A stretch of 64,000 nt of DNA from Pannonibacter indicus (GTDB taxonomy: Bacteria > Pseudomonadota > Alphaproteobacteria > Rhizobiales > Stappiaceae). The translations under genes were made by a program, and so were the position numbers. Below, one piece after another: positions 43,438 to 56,077 of the stretch. Positions within the stretch are counted from its first letter, which is position 1. Each line of letters starts with the position of its first letter. The notes under the pieces are model-generated. The model made no database searches. It worked only from the letters and a program-made list of their open reading frames with translations, and was not told the DNA's origin. The stretch is from positions 124,001 to 188,000 of the forward strand of contig NZ_LIPT01000002.1 in NCBI RefSeq assembly GCF_001418225.1, written 5' to 3'.

Positions 43438-44841
43438 TCAGGCGTGGATCGGCTTGGCGAAGGTGGCCATGGCGGCTTCCTTGACGGCTTCCGACATGGT
43501 CGGATGCGCGTGGCAGGTGCGGCCGAGGTCTTCCGAGGAGCCACCGAATTCCATCAGAACGGCAGCTTCGTGGATCATCTCGCCGGCGCCGTGGCCAAGG
43601 ATGTGCACGCCCAGCACGCGGTCCGTCGCAGCATCGGCCAGAACCTTGACGAAGCCTTCGGTGTGGTTCATGGCGCGGGCGCGGCCATTGGCGGTGAAGT
43701 TGAACTTGCCGGTCTTGTAGTTGACGCCAGCAGCCTTCAGCTCTTCCTCGGTCTTGCCAACGGAGGCGACTTCCGGCGAGGTATAGACCACACCCGGGAT
43801 GACGTCATAGTTCACATGGCCAGCCTGACCGGCGAGGATTTCGGCGAGAGCCACGCCCTCGTCTTCGGCCTTGTGGGCGAGCATCGGGCCAACGACCACG
43901 TCGCCAATGGCATAGATGCCCGGGACGCTGGTCTGGTAATGGCCGTCAATCTCGACGCGGCCACGGTTGTCCAGCTTGACGCCCGCTTCCTCAAGGCCAA
44001 GACCGGCCGTGTAGGGACGGCGGCCAATAGCGACCAGCACAACGTCGGCTTCCAGCACTTCGGCAGCGCCACCGGCGGCCGGTTCAATACTGACGGCAAG
44101 GCTTCCGCCCTTCTTCTCAACGCCCGTCACCTTGGACGACAGCTTGAATTCCATGCCCTGTTTGGCAAGGATGCGCTGGAACTGCTTGGAGATCTCCCCG
44201 TCCATCGGCCCGAGGATCTTGTCCATGAACTCGACGACAGTCACCTTGGCGCCCAGACGGCCCCAGACGGAGCCAAGCTCCAGACCGATGACGCCGCCGC
44301 CGACGACCACCAGGTGACCCGGAACCTTCTCCAGCGTCAGCGCGCCGGTGGAGGAAACGACCGTCTTTTCGTCGATCTCGACGCCCGGCAGCGGCATCAC
44401 GTCGGAGCCGGTGGCGATGACGATGGATTTGGTTCCGATCTCGGTGACCTTGCCGTCTTCCGCCGTGACGGAGACCTTGCCGGCCGCCAGGATCTTGCCG
44501 GTGCCGTGGAAGGCATCGATCTTGTTCTTCTTCAGCAGGAAGCCGACGCCGCCGACATTGGCGTCGATTGTGGCCTGCTTGTGCTGCATCATGGCCGGCA
44601 GGTCCAGCGTGGGTGCACCCACCTTGATGCCGAGGCTTTCAAAGCCGTGGCCGGCTTCATGAAACAGCTCGGAGGCATGCAGCAGTGCCTTGGAGGGAAT
44701 GCAGCCGACGTTCAGGCAGGTGCCGCCATGGGTGGCGCGCTTTTCGACAACGGCGACCTTCAGGCCAAGCTGGGCCGCCTTGATGGCGCAGACATAACCA
44801 CCGGGGCCGGTGCCGATGACGACGAGATCGTATTGGGACAT
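43438..44841 (-). CDS. lpdA: Dihydrolipoamide dehydrogenase (E3)
   Basis: Reoxidises the lipoyl groups of the 2-oxoacid dehydrogenase complexes and passes electrons to NAD. The 467 residues include the FAD site [20 protein letters not shown], the redox-active disulfide in [17 protein letters not shown], the NAD site [20 protein letters not shown] and the C-terminal His-Pro-Thr motif [10 protein letters not shown]. The start is the ATG giving [10 protein letters not shown]; the open frame upstream overlaps the next gene. Its place after sucA and odhB assigns it to the oxoglutarate complex. Confidence 0.97.
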   Translation of the reverse strand: MSQYDLVVIGTGPGGYVCAIKAAQLGLKVAVVEKRATHGGTCLNVGCIPSKALLHASELFHEAGHGFESLGIKVGAPTLDLPAMMQHKQATIDANVGGVGFLLKKNKIDAFHGTGKILAAGKVSVTAEDGKVTEIGTKSIVIATGSDVMPLPGVEIDEKTVVSSTGALTLEKVPGHLVVVGGGVIGLELGSVWGRLGAKVTVVEFMDKILGPMDGEISKQFQRILAKQGMEFKLSSKVTGVEKKGGSLAVSIEPAAGGAAEVLEADVVLVAIGRRPYTAGLGLEEAGVKLDNRGRVEIDGHYQTSVPGIYAIGDVVVGPMLAHKAEDEGVALAEILAGQAGHVNYDVIPGVVYTSPEVASVGKTEEELKAAGVNYKTGKFNFTANGRARAMNHTEGFVKVLADAATDRVLGVHILGHGAGEMIHEAAVLMEFGGSSEDLGRTCHAHPTMSEAVKEAAMATFAKPIHA

Positions 44842-44851
44842 GAGGTCGCCT

Positions 44852-45460
44852 CTAGGTTTGCGAAGGGAAATCGTTTGAAGATGCGGCAGCGGCTTCAAGC
44901 CGTTGCAGCCTCTGGCGCACGCGCAAGGCAATGGCGCCATGGAGCGCCAGCACAAGGAGGATCGAAACCCCGTGCTGGAGGGGCGTCGTCAGAGGCCAGA
45001 GGCCATAGATCGCATAGACGCCCAGGGGAAAGAACAGGGCCACGGCGGTGGCAAGGCCCGGATTGTAGAGGCGCAGGACAAGCCCCTGCGCCACATGCAA
45101 GGCTGCGTTGATCAGCAGCAGATAGACCGCAATCAGCCCCCAGCCCGGCGCGATGGAGCGCATGAGCCAGAGTGACAGCGCCACGGCGCCCCACACACCC
45201 GCCACGTTGATGATGAACACGGCCCGAGCCGTGAGCACATCATGCCCCCCGCCGATGACATAGTTCACAAAGCGCCGGAAACGGTCGGCATCATGCTCTT
45301 CAAGCTGATGCAGCATATAGAAGGGAAGGCTCAGATAGACGAGCTTTTCCGGAAAGGGCCAGGTCTTGGTGAAGACGCTGGTCATGGCCAGCAGGACGAG
45401 ACCGGCGAGGAAACCGCCGTAGACCCAGTTGGCTTGCAGCCTTTCGAGCGTGCCTCTCAT
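44852..45460 (-). CDS. HXXEE-domain membrane protein
   Basis: A 202-residue membrane protein with about five hydrophobic segments and the motif H51-Q-L-E54-E55 in [13 protein letters not shown], which defines the HXXEE family. Its function is unknown. It is inserted between odhB and lpdA on the same strand, ten bases before lpdA, so it is probably co-transcribed with the oxoglutarate dehydrogenase genes. The tail after residue 185 is charged and likely cytoplasmic. Confidence 0.8.
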   Translation of the reverse strand: MRGTLERLQANWVYGGFLAGLVLLAMTSVFTKTWPFPEKLVYLSLPFYMLHQLEEHDADRFRRFVNYVIGGGHDVLTARAVFIINVAGVWGAVALSLWLMRSIAPGWGLIAVYLLLINAALHVAQGLVLRLYNPGLATAVALFFPLGVYAIYGLWPLTTPLQHGVSILLVLALHGAIALRVRQRLQRLEAAAASSNDFPSQT

Positions 45461-45482
45461 GACCAGCGGCCCTTTTGCAGGC

Positions 45483-45506
45483 CCGCCGCCGGAGAGCCGG
45501 CGGCGG
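45483..45506 (-). other. GC hairpin between odhB and the HXXEE gene
   Basis: CCGCCGCCGG and CCGGCGGCGG pair around AGAG. No T run follows on the minus strand. It probably modulates mRNA stability or read-through inside the operon. Confidence 0.5.
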
Positions 45507-45522
45507 ATGAGCTGTGGAGCGC

Positions 45523-46770
<1,248 letters not shown>

Positions 46771-46854
46771 GGTCGCCTTCTCTTAAAAAAATCTGCCTTG
46801 GCCAATTCTGTAGACCGGTGGCCCGCCATCCCGGGGATGGCAGGCCGGACCGGA

Positions 46855-49842
46855 TCAGCTTGCGAATGCTTCGTCCAGGAATGCCTGGAGCTGGGCCAGA
46901 TGCTTGGACATCAGGCCCGTTGCCGTCGAGGCCATGGCGTCGCGGCCGGCATAGCGCGGGCGGCGGCACTTGGCGCCGATCTGGTCGAGCACCCATTCGA
47001 TGTAGGGTTCGACGAAGAACCAGGCCCCCATGTTCTTGGGCTCTTCCTGACACCAGACCATGTCGGCATTGCGGAAACGGGCCAGTTCCTGGGCGAGGGC
47101 CTTCTTCGGGAACGGGTAGATCTGCTCGACACGGAGCAGGTACACGTCGTTGATGCCGCGCTTTTCACGCTCTTCCAGCAGGTCGTAGTAGACCTTGCCG
47201 GAGCACATGACGACCCGGCGGATCTTGTCATCCGCGACGAGGCGGGTGGCGCCATCGGGCTGGTACTCGGCATCATCCCACAGCAGGCGGTGGAACGTGG
47301 AATCCTCACCCAGCTCGACGAGCTTGGACACCGCACGCTTGTGGCGCAGCAGCGACTTCGGCGTCATCAGGATCAGCGGCTTGCGGATGTCGCGCTTCAG
47401 CTGACGGCGCAGGATGTGGAAGTAGTTCGCCGGCGTGGTGCAGTTGGCGACCTGCATGTTGTCTTCCGCGCAGAGCTGGAGGAAACGCTCCAGACGGGCG
47501 GAGGAGTGCTCCGGACCCTGACCTTCATAGCCATGCGGCAGAAGGCAGACGAGACCGGACATGCGCAGCCACTTGCGTTCGCCAGAGGAGATGAACTGGT
47601 CGAACAGCACCTGGGCACCGTTGGCGAAGTCACCGAACTGGGCTTCCCACATGGTCAGCGCATTAGGCTCTGCCAGCGAGTAGCCGTATTCGAAGCCGAG
47701 CACGGCCTCTTCCGAGAGCATCGAGTTGATGACCTCGTAGCGGGCCTGATCCTCGCTGATATGGTTCAGCGGGATGTAACGGCTTTCGTCTTCCTGATCG
47801 TAGAGCACGCTGTGGCGCTGGGAGAAGGTGCCGCGTTCGCAGTCCTGGCCGGACAGGCGGACCGGGTGCCCCTCCTTCAGCAGGCTCGCGAAGGCCAGCG
47901 CCTCGGCCGTTGCCCAGTCGATGCCCTCACCGGTTTCCATCATGGTCTGACGGTTGGCAAGGAAGCGCGAGATGGTGCGGTGGACGTTGAAGCCCTCCGG
48001 CACTTCCGTGAGCTTCTTGCCCAGAGCCTTGAGGTCATCCATGGCAACGCCGGTTGAGCCGCGGCGCGGATCTTCCTCGTCGTCAGCGCGCTTCAGACCG
48101 GACCACTTGCCGTCGAGCCAGTCGGCCTTGTTCGGCTTGTAGACCTGGCCTGCCTCGAACTCGGTGTCGAGCTTGGCACGCCAGGCGGCCTTCATGCCCT
48201 CAACCTCTTCAGCCGAAACCACGCCTTCCGCAATCAGGCGGTCGGTGTAGAGCTGCAGCGTCGTCGGGTGCTTGCGGATCTTGCGGTACATGATCGGCTG
48301 CGTGAACGCAGGCTCATCGCCTTCGTTATGGCCGAAGCGGCGGTAGCAGATCATGTCGATCACGACCGGGCGGCCAAAGGTCTGGCGGAACTCGGTTGCA
48401 ATCTTGGCAGCATAGACCACGGCTTCCGGATCATCACCGTTGACGTGGAAGATCGGCGCTTCGATGATCTTCGCCACATCAGACGGATAGGGCGAGGAGC
48501 GCGAGAAGCGCGGATTGGTGGTGAAGCCGATCTGGTTGTTGATGATGACGTGGATTGAACCGCCCGTGCGGTGGCCGCGCAGGCCCGACAGGCCGAAGCA
48601 CTCAGCCACGACACCCTGGCCGGCAAAGGCTGCGTCACCATGGATCAGCAGCGGCAGAACCGGAGAACGGTCGATCTGCGCCGTGTCCATCAACCAGCGG
48701 CCGTCAACGGCGGAGATCTGGTCCTGCTTGGCGCGGGACTTGCCGAGCACCACCGGATTGACGATTTCCAGATGCGAGGGGTTCGCCGTCAGCGACAGGT
48801 GAACATCGTTGCCATCAAAGGAACGGTCGGAAGACGCACCGAGATGATACTTCACGTCGCCCGAGCCTTCCACATCGTCCGGGGCGTAGGAGCCGCCCTT
48901 GAACTCGTGGAATACGGCGCGGTGCGGCTTGCCCATCACCTGGGTCAGCACGTTCAGGCGGCCGCGGTGGGCCATGCCGAGAACGATTTCCTTGAGGCCG
49001 AGCTGGCCGCCGCGCTTGATGATCTGCTCCAGAGCCGGGATCAGCGCTTCGCCGCCATCAAGGCCGAAGCGCTTGGTGCCGGTGTACTTCACATCAAGGA
49101 ACTTCTCGAAGCCTTCGGCCTCGACCAGCTTGTTCAGGATGGCGCGCTTGCCCTGCGGGGTGAACTCGACGTGCTTGTCCGGCCCTTCGATGCGCTCCTG
49201 GATCCAGGCCTTGGCAGCCGGATCGGAAATGTGCATGAACTCGACGCCGAGAGTCGAGCAATAGGTGCGCTTCAGGATCTCCAGCATCTGGCGCAGGGTG
49301 GCATATTCCAGGCCCAGCACGTGATCGATGAAGATCGGACGGTCCCAGTCAGCATCCGTGAAGCCGTAGGACGAGGGGTGCAGCTCCTCGTGATCGCCCG
49401 GGGGCGAGAGGCGCAGCGGATCAAGATCGGCATGCAGATGGCCGCGCATGCGGTAGGCGCGGATCATCATCAGCGCACGCACGCTGTCGCGGGTCGCCTG
49501 CTGCACTTCGGCATCCGAGAGCGGTTTGCCCTTGGCATCGCCCTTCTGCTTCAGCTTGTCGCCCACGGCCTTTTCGGCCGGAGCCCAGTTGCCGTCACAG
49601 GCATTGACGAGATCGCCTTTCGCGGCGAGCGGCCAGTCGGCGCGCTTCCAGGGAGCGCCACGCGCTTCCTTCAGCACATCGGCCTTGTCGTCCTTCAGCG
49701 CAGCAAAGAAGTCCTGCCACTCGGTGTCAACCGAGGCGGGGTTCTCCTGATACTGGGCGTAGAGTTCTTCGATATAGGCTGCGTTGGCGCCGTAGAGAAA
49801 CGACGTCATCGCGAAGACATTGTTCGCGTCCTGCCGAGCCAT
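46855..49842 (-). CDS. sucA: 2-oxoglutarate dehydrogenase E1 component
   Basis: Thiamine-diphosphate-dependent decarboxylase of the TCA cycle, 995 residues, the usual length. The N-terminal helix FLYGANAAYIEELYAQYQ that docks to E2 and the cofactor region IHGDAAFAGQGVVAECFGLS are present, along with the pyrimidine-domain stretch VCLLPHGYEGQGPEHSSARL. It lies between sucD and odhB. The long open frames on the opposite strand are shadows of its codon bias. Confidence 0.97.
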   Translation of the reverse strand: MARQDANNVFAMTSFLYGANAAYIEELYAQYQENPASVDTEWQDFFAALKDDKADVLKEARGAPWKRADWPLAAKGDLVNACDGNWAPAEKAVGDKLKQKGDAKGKPLSDAEVQQATRDSVRALMMIRAYRMRGHLHADLDPLRLSPPGDHEELHPSSYGFTDADWDRPIFIDHVLGLEYATLRQMLEILKRTYCSTLGVEFMHISDPAAKAWIQERIEGPDKHVEFTPQGKRAILNKLVEAEGFEKFLDVKYTGTKRFGLDGGEALIPALEQIIKRGGQLGLKEIVLGMAHRGRLNVLTQVMGKPHRAVFHEFKGGSYAPDDVEGSGDVKYHLGASSDRSFDGNDVHLSLTANPSHLEIVNPVVLGKSRAKQDQISAVDGRWLMDTAQIDRSPVLPLLIHGDAAFAGQGVVAECFGLSGLRGHRTGGSIHVIINNQIGFTTNPRFSRSSPYPSDVAKIIEAPIFHVNGDDPEAVVYAAKIATEFRQTFGRPVVIDMICYRRFGHNEGDEPAFTQPIMYRKIRKHPTTLQLYTDRLIAEGVVSAEEVEGMKAAWRAKLDTEFEAGQVYKPNKADWLDGKWSGLKRADDEEDPRRGSTGVAMDDLKALGKKLTEVPEGFNVHRTISRFLANRQTMMETGEGIDWATAEALAFASLLKEGHPVRLSGQDCERGTFSQRHSVLYDQEDESRYIPLNHISEDQARYEVINSMLSEEAVLGFEYGYSLAEPNALTMWEAQFGDFANGAQVLFDQFISSGERKWLRMSGLVCLLPHGYEGQGPEHSSARLERFLQLCAEDNMQVANCTTPANYFHILRRQLKRDIRKPLILMTPKSLLRHKRAVSKLVELGEDSTFHRLLWDDAEYQPDGATRLVADDKIRRVVMCSGKVYYDLLEEREKRGINDVYLLRVEQIYPFPKKALAQELARFRNADMVWCQEEPKNMGAWFFVEPYIEWVLDQIGAKCRRPRYAGRDAMASTATGLMSKHLAQLQAFLDEAFAS

Positions 49843-50106
49843 GCTGCATCAGCGGAGGGTTACTCCGCCCTTATTTTGGCGGACCAGCCGGAGGGCAGGC
49901 CCTTGGTTTGCACGTTCGGGCCCGGCCTTGCGGCGCGGACCCCGCTCAAGAGTGCGAACGAGACGGCAACGCCGCGTCCGCTCGGGTGCCCCTTATGCCT
50001 TACGATACGTAAACAAACTACGCAGCCAAGACACGTTTCCGGCACTTTGCTGGCGGAAATCCCCCTGGATTACCGCGTGGCCGCCGGGGGCCCGGTGGTT
50101 GCCGAA

Positions 50107-50127
50107 GCGGGGCGCCATGCGCCCCGC
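50107..50127 (-). other. GC hairpin after sucD
   Basis: GCGGGGCGC and GCGCCCCGC pair around CAT, 12 bases after the sucD stop. No T run follows. The remaining part of the 297-base sucD-sucA gap holds no gene; an independent sucA promoter could lie there, but no convincing hexamers were found. Confidence 0.5.
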
Positions 50128-50139
50128 CCGGAAATCGTA

Positions 50140-51042
50140 TCAGCCCTTCAGGACTTCGACGAGGGTCTCGCCGAGCTTGGCCGGAGACGGAGAGACGCGG
50201 ATGCCGGCCGATTCCATGGCGGCAATCTTGTCTTCCGCACCGCCCTTGCCGCCGGAGATCACGGCACCGGCGTGCCCCATCGTGCGCCCCTTGGGAGCCG
50301 TGCGGCCCGCAATGAAGCCGGCCATCGGCTTCTTTCGGCCCTTCTTGGCCTCGTCCTTGAGGAACTGGGCTGCATCCTCTTCGGCGGAACCGCCAATTTC
50401 ACCGATCATGATGATCGACTGGGTGGCGTCGTCGGCCAGGAACATCTCCAGCACGTCGATGAACTCGGTGCCCTTGACCGGGTCACCGCCAATGCCGACA
50501 GCCGTCGTCTGGCCGAGGCCGGCTTTGGAGGTCTGGAATACGGCTTCATAGGTAAGCGTGCCGGAGCGCGACACAATACCTACCGAGCCTTTCTTGAAGA
50601 TGGAGCCCGGCATGATGCCGATCTTGCATTCTTCAGGGGTCAGGATGCCGGGGCAGTTCGGGCCGAGCAGGCGCGACTTGGACTTCTCCAGCTTCGCCTT
50701 GACCTTCACCATGTCGGCAACCGGAATGCCTTCCGTGATGCAGACGATGAAGGGAATCTCGGCGTCGATCGCCTCGATGATGGCAGCAGCAGCACCGGCA
50801 GGCGGCACGTAGATCACGGAAGCATCAGCGCCTGTGGCATCCTTGGCCTGAGCCACGGATGCATAGATCGGCAGGCTTTCGCCCTTGGAGCCGGTCCACT
50901 TCTCACCGCCCTTGGCCGGGTGCACGCCCGCGACCATCTGGGTGCCGTAATAGGCCAGAGCCTGTTCCGTGTGGAACGTGCCGGTCTTGCCGGTCAGGCC
51001 CTGGACAATGATCTTGGTGTCCTTGTTGACGAGAATGGACAT
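50140..51042 (-). CDS. sucD: Succinyl-CoA synthetase alpha subunit
   Basis: Forms succinate and a nucleoside triphosphate from succinyl-CoA with SucC. The 300-residue protein has the CoA-binding Rossmann motif [19 protein letters not shown] and the phosphohistidine region [20 protein letters not shown]. Start and sucC stop overlap in ATGA. Confidence 0.97.
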   Translation of the reverse strand: MSILVNKDTKIIVQGLTGKTGTFHTEQALAYYGTQMVAGVHPAKGGEKWTGSKGESLPIYASVAQAKDATGADASVIYVPPAGAAAAIIEAIDAEIPFIVCITEGIPVADMVKVKAKLEKSKSRLLGPNCPGILTPEECKIGIMPGSIFKKGSVGIVSRSGTLTYEAVFQTSKAGLGQTTAVGIGGDPVKGTEFIDVLEMFLADDATQSIIMIGEIGGSAEEDAAQFLKDEAKKGRKKPMAGFIAGRTAPKGRTMGHAGAVISGGKGGAEDKIAAMESAGIRVSPSPAKLGETLVEVLKG

Positions 51043-52241
51043 CAGGCGGCTCCCTTCACGGCAGCGACAATCTTCTGGGCGGCATCGTCCAGATCATCAG
51101 CGGCGATCACGTTCAGACCGCTTTCGGCGATGATCTTCTTGCCGAGTTCGACGTTGGTGCCTTCGAGGCGCACCACCAGCGGAACCTTGAGGCCGACTTC
51201 CTTCACGGCGGCCAGAACGCCTTCCGCGATGACGTCGCACTTCATGATGCCACCGAAGATGTTGACGAGGATGCCCTCGACCTTCGGGTCAGCCGTGATG
51301 ATCTTGAAGGCCGCAGCGACCTTCTCCTTGCCTGCGCCACCACCGACGTCACAGAAGTTCGCCGGCTCCTTGCCGTAGAGCTTGATGATGTCCATGGTTG
51401 CCATGGCAAGGCCAGCGCCATTGACCATGCAGCCGATGTTGCCGTCGAGGGCAACGTAGGCGAGGTCCCACTTGGAAGCCTCGATTTCCTTGGCGTCCTC
51501 TTCGGTCTCGTCGCGCAGGGCAACGATTTCCGGATGACGGAACAGGGCGTTGCCGTCGAAGGAGACCTTGGCGTCGAGAACGCGCACGCGGCCGTTCTTC
51601 ATAACAATCAGCGGATTGATCTCCAGAAGGCTCATGTCTTTTTCCATGAAGGCCTTGTAGAGGACCGGGAAAAGCTTCATCGCGTCGGCTCGGGCTTCGC
51701 CTTCAAGCTTCAGCGCATCGCAGAGCTTGGCAGCGTCGGCATCCGTCACACCGGTGTCCGGATCAATCGGCAGCGTGACGATCTTTTCCGGGGTGTGTTC
51801 GGCAACGGCCTCGATGTCCATGCCGCCCTCGGTGGAAACCACAAAGGCCGGGCGGCCAACGGAACGGTCCACGAGGATGGAGAGATACAGCTCGCGCTCG
51901 ATGTCGGCGCCGTCCTCGATGTAGAGGCGGTTCACCACCTTGCCGGCATCGCCCGTCTGGGCGGTGACGAGGGTGTTGCCGAGCATTTCGCCAGCGTGCT
52001 TGACCACCTCTTCCAGCGAGAAGGCGAGACGCACACCGCCCTTGGCATCAGCAGGCAGTTCCTTGAACTTGCCCTTGCCGCGGCCGCCGGCGTGGATCTG
52101 GGACTTGACGACCCAGAGCGGGCCAGGGAGCTGCTTTGCAGCCGCTTCGGCTTCAGACGCCGAAAAGATTGCAACGCCCTCGGCAACCGGAGCGCCATAT
52201 TCCTTCAGGACCGCTTTGGCCTGGTACTCGTGAATGTTCAT
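51042..52241 (-). CDS. sucC: Succinyl-CoA synthetase beta subunit
   Basis: Nucleotide-binding partner of SucD, 399 residues, beginning [19 protein letters not shown] as in the whole family; this fixes the start, with GGGGGAGAG upstream. The ATP-grasp domain ([19 protein letters not shown]) and the C-terminal domain ([20 protein letters not shown]) are both intact. It lies 78 bases after mdh. Confidence 0.97.
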   Translation of the reverse strand: MNIHEYQAKAVLKEYGAPVAEGVAIFSASEAEAAAKQLPGPLWVVKSQIHAGGRGKGKFKELPADAKGGVRLAFSLEEVVKHAGEMLGNTLVTAQTGDAGKVVNRLYIEDGADIERELYLSILVDRSVGRPAFVVSTEGGMDIEAVAEHTPEKIVTLPIDPDTGVTDADAAKLCDALKLEGEARADAMKLFPVLYKAFMEKDMSLLEINPLIVMKNGRVRVLDAKVSFDGNALFRHPEIVALRDETEEDAKEIEASKWDLAYVALDGNIGCMVNGAGLAMATMDIIKLYGKEPANFCDVGGGAGKEKVAAAFKIITADPKVEGILVNIFGGIMKCDVIAEGVLAAVKEVGLKVPLVVRLEGTNVELGKKIIAESGLNVIAADDLDDAAQKIVAAVKGAA

Positions 52242-52319
52242 TCTCTCCCCCGTGTGTTCGGAGAACCGCCGCCGGGGCACCCGGCAGCGGAGGTCATTCC
52301 TGTGAGGTTACAACCGGGC

Positions 52320-53429
<1,110 letters not shown>

Positions 53430-53442
53430 TTACGTGCATGAC

Positions 53443-54624
53443 CTATACGGAATGCATATCAACGCGTGCATGGCTTCTGTTGTCTCCGGACAGGTAAGCC
53501 TCGGACCTCATCTCGATGAGACGGGACACTGTCCGGTCGAATTCGAACATCTCTGCCCCGCTTGGCGCCCTGTAGAGGCCATCGGGTTCAACCTCTGCGG
53601 TGACCACCGTCTTCACCCCGTTGTCATAGAGAGCATCTATGAGGTTGATGAAGCGCTTGGCCTCGTTGCGGCGGGTCTGGTCCATCGCAGGCACATCCTC
53701 GATGAAGACCGTATCATAGGTATGGGCGATGCGCAGATAGTCCGCTGCACCCAGCGGTTTTGCGCAGAGATCTGCGAAAGTGAAGCGGGCCACGCCGTTG
53801 GCGGCGCGCGGCACGTCAATATGCCGGCCCTTCATGTCCAGCTGCTGGCGCTCTTCCGGAAAGCCGTTTGTGAGCTTCGCCCAGATGCCGTCCGCAGCCG
53901 CTTTTGCCGCCTCGCCAAGCGGGCTGATATAGACCTCGGCGCCGCCCAGTTTCTCCATCCGGTAGTCGGTTGGCGAATCGAGCATCAGCACCTCGACCTG
54001 TTTCTGCAGCAGGTTGATGAAGGGCATGAAGAGCTGCCGGTTGAGCCCGTCCTTGTAAAGATCGCCGGGTGCAACATTCGACGTTGCAACCATAACAACC
54101 CCTCTTGCGAAGAGCTGTGTGAACAGCCGGCCAAGGATCATGGCATCGGCAATATCGGTCACGGAGAACTCGTCAAAGCACAGGAGGCGGGTCTCGGCGG
54201 CGATCTGGTCAGCCACCGGGGGAATGGGATCATCCCCTTTCACTTCGCCCCTTTTCAGAGCCTCACGCCAGGCAAAAATGCGCTCATGCGTCTCGGCCAT
54301 GAATTCATGGAAATGCACCCGGCGCTTGCGGCGGATAACCGTCACCTCCATGAAGAGGTCCATCAACATGGTCTTGCCACGCCCGACACCGCCCCAGATG
54401 TAGAGGCCATGCACGGCGGCCCACATCTCGTTCTTCTTGCGCGCAAACAGCCAGCCCAGTGCGCTCTTCTTCGAGGCGAGGCGGACTTCCGCAAGGCGGG
54501 TATTCAGGGAATCGAGCTTGCGGACGACTTCCACCTGGGCGTCGTCACGGGCAATTGCACCGGATGCAACCAGCGCGTCGTACCTGCTGGCCAGTGCGGT
54601 TGCAACCGGAAGATCCATGTTCAT
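53443..54624 (-). CDS. zapE: Cell division ATPase ZapE (AFG1 family)
   Basis: AAA-type ATPase associated with the division ring. The 393-residue protein has Walker A YIWGGVGRGKTMLMDLF, Walker B RLLCFDEFSVTDIADAMILG, and the family motif FHEFMAETHERI. The start at MNMDLPVATALASRYD is chosen because homologues begin near this point; an in-frame ATG two codons downstream is the alternative. It lies upstream of mdh, as in many rhizobia. The last residues are poorly conserved. Confidence 0.9.
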   Translation of the reverse strand: MNMDLPVATALASRYDALVASGAIARDDAQVEVVRKLDSLNTRLAEVRLASKKSALGWLFARKKNEMWAAVHGLYIWGGVGRGKTMLMDLFMEVTVIRRKRRVHFHEFMAETHERIFAWREALKRGEVKGDDPIPPVADQIAAETRLLCFDEFSVTDIADAMILGRLFTQLFARGVVMVATSNVAPGDLYKDGLNRQLFMPFINLLQKQVEVLMLDSPTDYRMEKLGGAEVYISPLGEAAKAAADGIWAKLTNGFPEERQQLDMKGRHIDVPRAANGVARFTFADLCAKPLGAADYLRIAHTYDTVFIEDVPAMDQTRRNEAKRFINLIDALYDNGVKTVVTAEVEPDGLYRAPSGAEMFEFDRTVSRLIEMRSEAYLSGDNRSHARVDMHSV

Positions 54625-55201
54625 CGTCGGCTTCAATGTAGGCTCTCCGCCTGCACCGAATGGCCTTCCGCCTTCCTGTACGGTCTGCCAGACGGGCATC
54701 TGCTGCACGACTGCGCACAAGCGCATACAATTTTCCGCTGCTGCGATACGGACAAAGCCACGTCGGCGCAAGCCCCTTCTCCAGCCGGCGCGCGATTTTT
54801 AGCACAAGACGGGCACCCAAACGTAAAGCTTCTTCGTCAATTGCAAGAGGAAAGCGGCAAAAGCGCGGCCTTTCCCGGACCCGGCGCCTCCGCAACACAA
54901 CCATCAGAGGCGCCGGCAGGAAGGTGTATCCCGCGGGATTGCAATCGGCACAGTTTCAGGAAAAATGCGGCCAGACGGCTGGTTGGCGGGCACACGTTGA
55001 CCGCTCAGCTGCGGGAGACGGCTGGCAGACAGAGTACAGCAATGCGCAGCCGCTCAGACATGCGGCTGCATTCGGATGCTCAGTTTTCCAATGCTCACGT
55101 ATCACGCCTTGAAATTGCTCAAGCGCCGCACGGGCTCAACCAGCTTACGTGGCATCAAGCTCATCGTGAGCTGGTATCCGTCACCAAGGAACGGCAGGCC
55201 G
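54625..55201. other. 577-base gap upstream of zapE
   Basis: No gene is supported here; the open frames are short of family features. The gap holds the repeat copy B (55086-55136) and a perfect hairpin GCAGCCGC-TCAGACAT-GCGGCTGC at 55046-55069. On the minus strand these come after the 55202-55966 gene and well before zapE. The zapE promoter must also lie in the part near 54625-54800 but was not identified. Confidence 0.5.
55086..55136 (-). repeat. Intercistronic element, copy B (upstream of zapE)
   Basis: Inverted copy of the element at 4251-4300. Read on the minus strand it contains AGCCCGTGCGGCGC, TTGAGC, TTCAAGGCGTGAT and GAGCAT. CTTGA and TCAAG pair perfectly; copy A has TTTGA at this place, a T-G pair, so the difference keeps the stem. 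It is followed on the minus strand by a GC hairpin (55046-55069), as copy A is on the plus strand. Confidence 0.7.
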
Positions 55202-55966
55202 TCACAGGCGCACGAAACGGGATTTGCGGCCGTTCTGCCTTTCGTGAAGGCACAGCAGGCGGCCCGCAAGCTCGCGCCCGGCCGGGCTGGCCAGATCAGC
55301 CGGTTTGCCGCGGCCATCTGCAATCAGCCAGATGTTGCCGGGCGTCACCATGTCGGCCATGGCGGCTGTTCCCGCCGCAAGGCCGAGCTTCTCTGCGATC
55401 CGGGTGACATCCGGTCCATCCGGATGGCTGAGCCGTTGAAGATCCCGGTGCAGCGCGCCCAGATCGCCCGTATCCAGAATGAAAGTCTGAACCTTGCCGC
55501 CCGCCAGCACCGCCAGCCGGTAGAGGCCCGGAAGCGCAGGCACAAGGCGGCTGTTGCAGGGGGTTTCAGTCACGATGCCGATCCCGGTCCATTCCGCACG
55601 AACGGTCAGATTGACCGGCTCCCGCATTTCGCGGGCATACCGCCGCAACTGATCAAGGTTTTCCTGATGACGTCCGGAGCGCGAGGGCCCGGCATTTTCG
55701 GCAGCAGCCGAGGTGCCGGAAATACGCAGACGGCGGAAGACGACCAGATCCCGGCGCAGATCCGTATGATCGACCCGCCAGCCAGCGTCGAGCCAGGCAT
55801 TCTGATGCACCAGGCTGCCGCCGGAATTGGCCCACCAGGTCCGGTGCTCCCGGGCACTCATTGGCAGGCTAACGCCGAGGATCATCTCCAGTTCGTCAAG
55901 CTTCGCAGCCCAGACGACTTCGTCCAGACGGGCCAGATGTTCACGCAGCGGGTCGTATTTTGCCAT
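55202..55966 (-). CDS. Unknown protein with DUF7662-like N-terminus
   Basis: A 254-residue soluble protein. The first 80 residues, with YDPLREHLARLDEVVWAAKL, LGVSLPMSAREHRTWWANS and the W-x-V ending, resemble the DUF7662 domain; the assignment is from memory. The second half contains PGLYRLAVLAGGKVQTFILD followed by TGDL, which looks like a degenerate GIY-YIG nuclease core with the tyrosine-isoleucine-glycine triplet altered. The start giving MAKYDPLREH is preferred over an upstream ATG. No close functional neighbour; activity is unknown. Confidence 0.7.
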   Translation of the reverse strand: MAKYDPLREHLARLDEVVWAAKLDELEMILGVSLPMSAREHRTWWANSGGSLVHQNAWLDAGWRVDHTDLRRDLVVFRRLRISGTSAAAENAGPSRSGRHQENLDQLRRYAREMREPVNLTVRAEWTGIGIVTETPCNSRLVPALPGLYRLAVLAGGKVQTFILDTGDLGALHRDLQRLSHPDGPDVTRIAEKLGLAAGTAAMADMVTPGNIWLIADGRGKPADLASPAGRELAGRLLCLHERQNGRKSRFVRL

Positions 55967-56005
55967 GGGCCAGCAGCATCCGATAGTTACACCCCGGCAC
56001 ACTTA

Positions 56006-56036
56006 CCCGTTTCCCGTGAAATTTCCGGGAAACGGG
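56006..56036. other. Hairpin between the Omp19-like gene and the DUF7662-like gene
   Basis: CCCGTTTCCCG and CGGGAAACGGG form a perfect 11-bp stem. A TTTT run follows on the plus strand; on the minus strand, where the flanking genes lie, there is no T run, so it is a weak terminator for them. Confidence 0.5.
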
Positions 56037-56077
56037 TTTTGGGGTGCAAGTCCGTATGCGCTCAGGCGTTTCCGGCT

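Noticed and set aside
54545-54904. 119-codon minus-strand frame covering the zapE start region
   Set aside because: It is out of frame with zapE, Arg/Cys-rich, and overlaps the certain N-terminus of ZapE.
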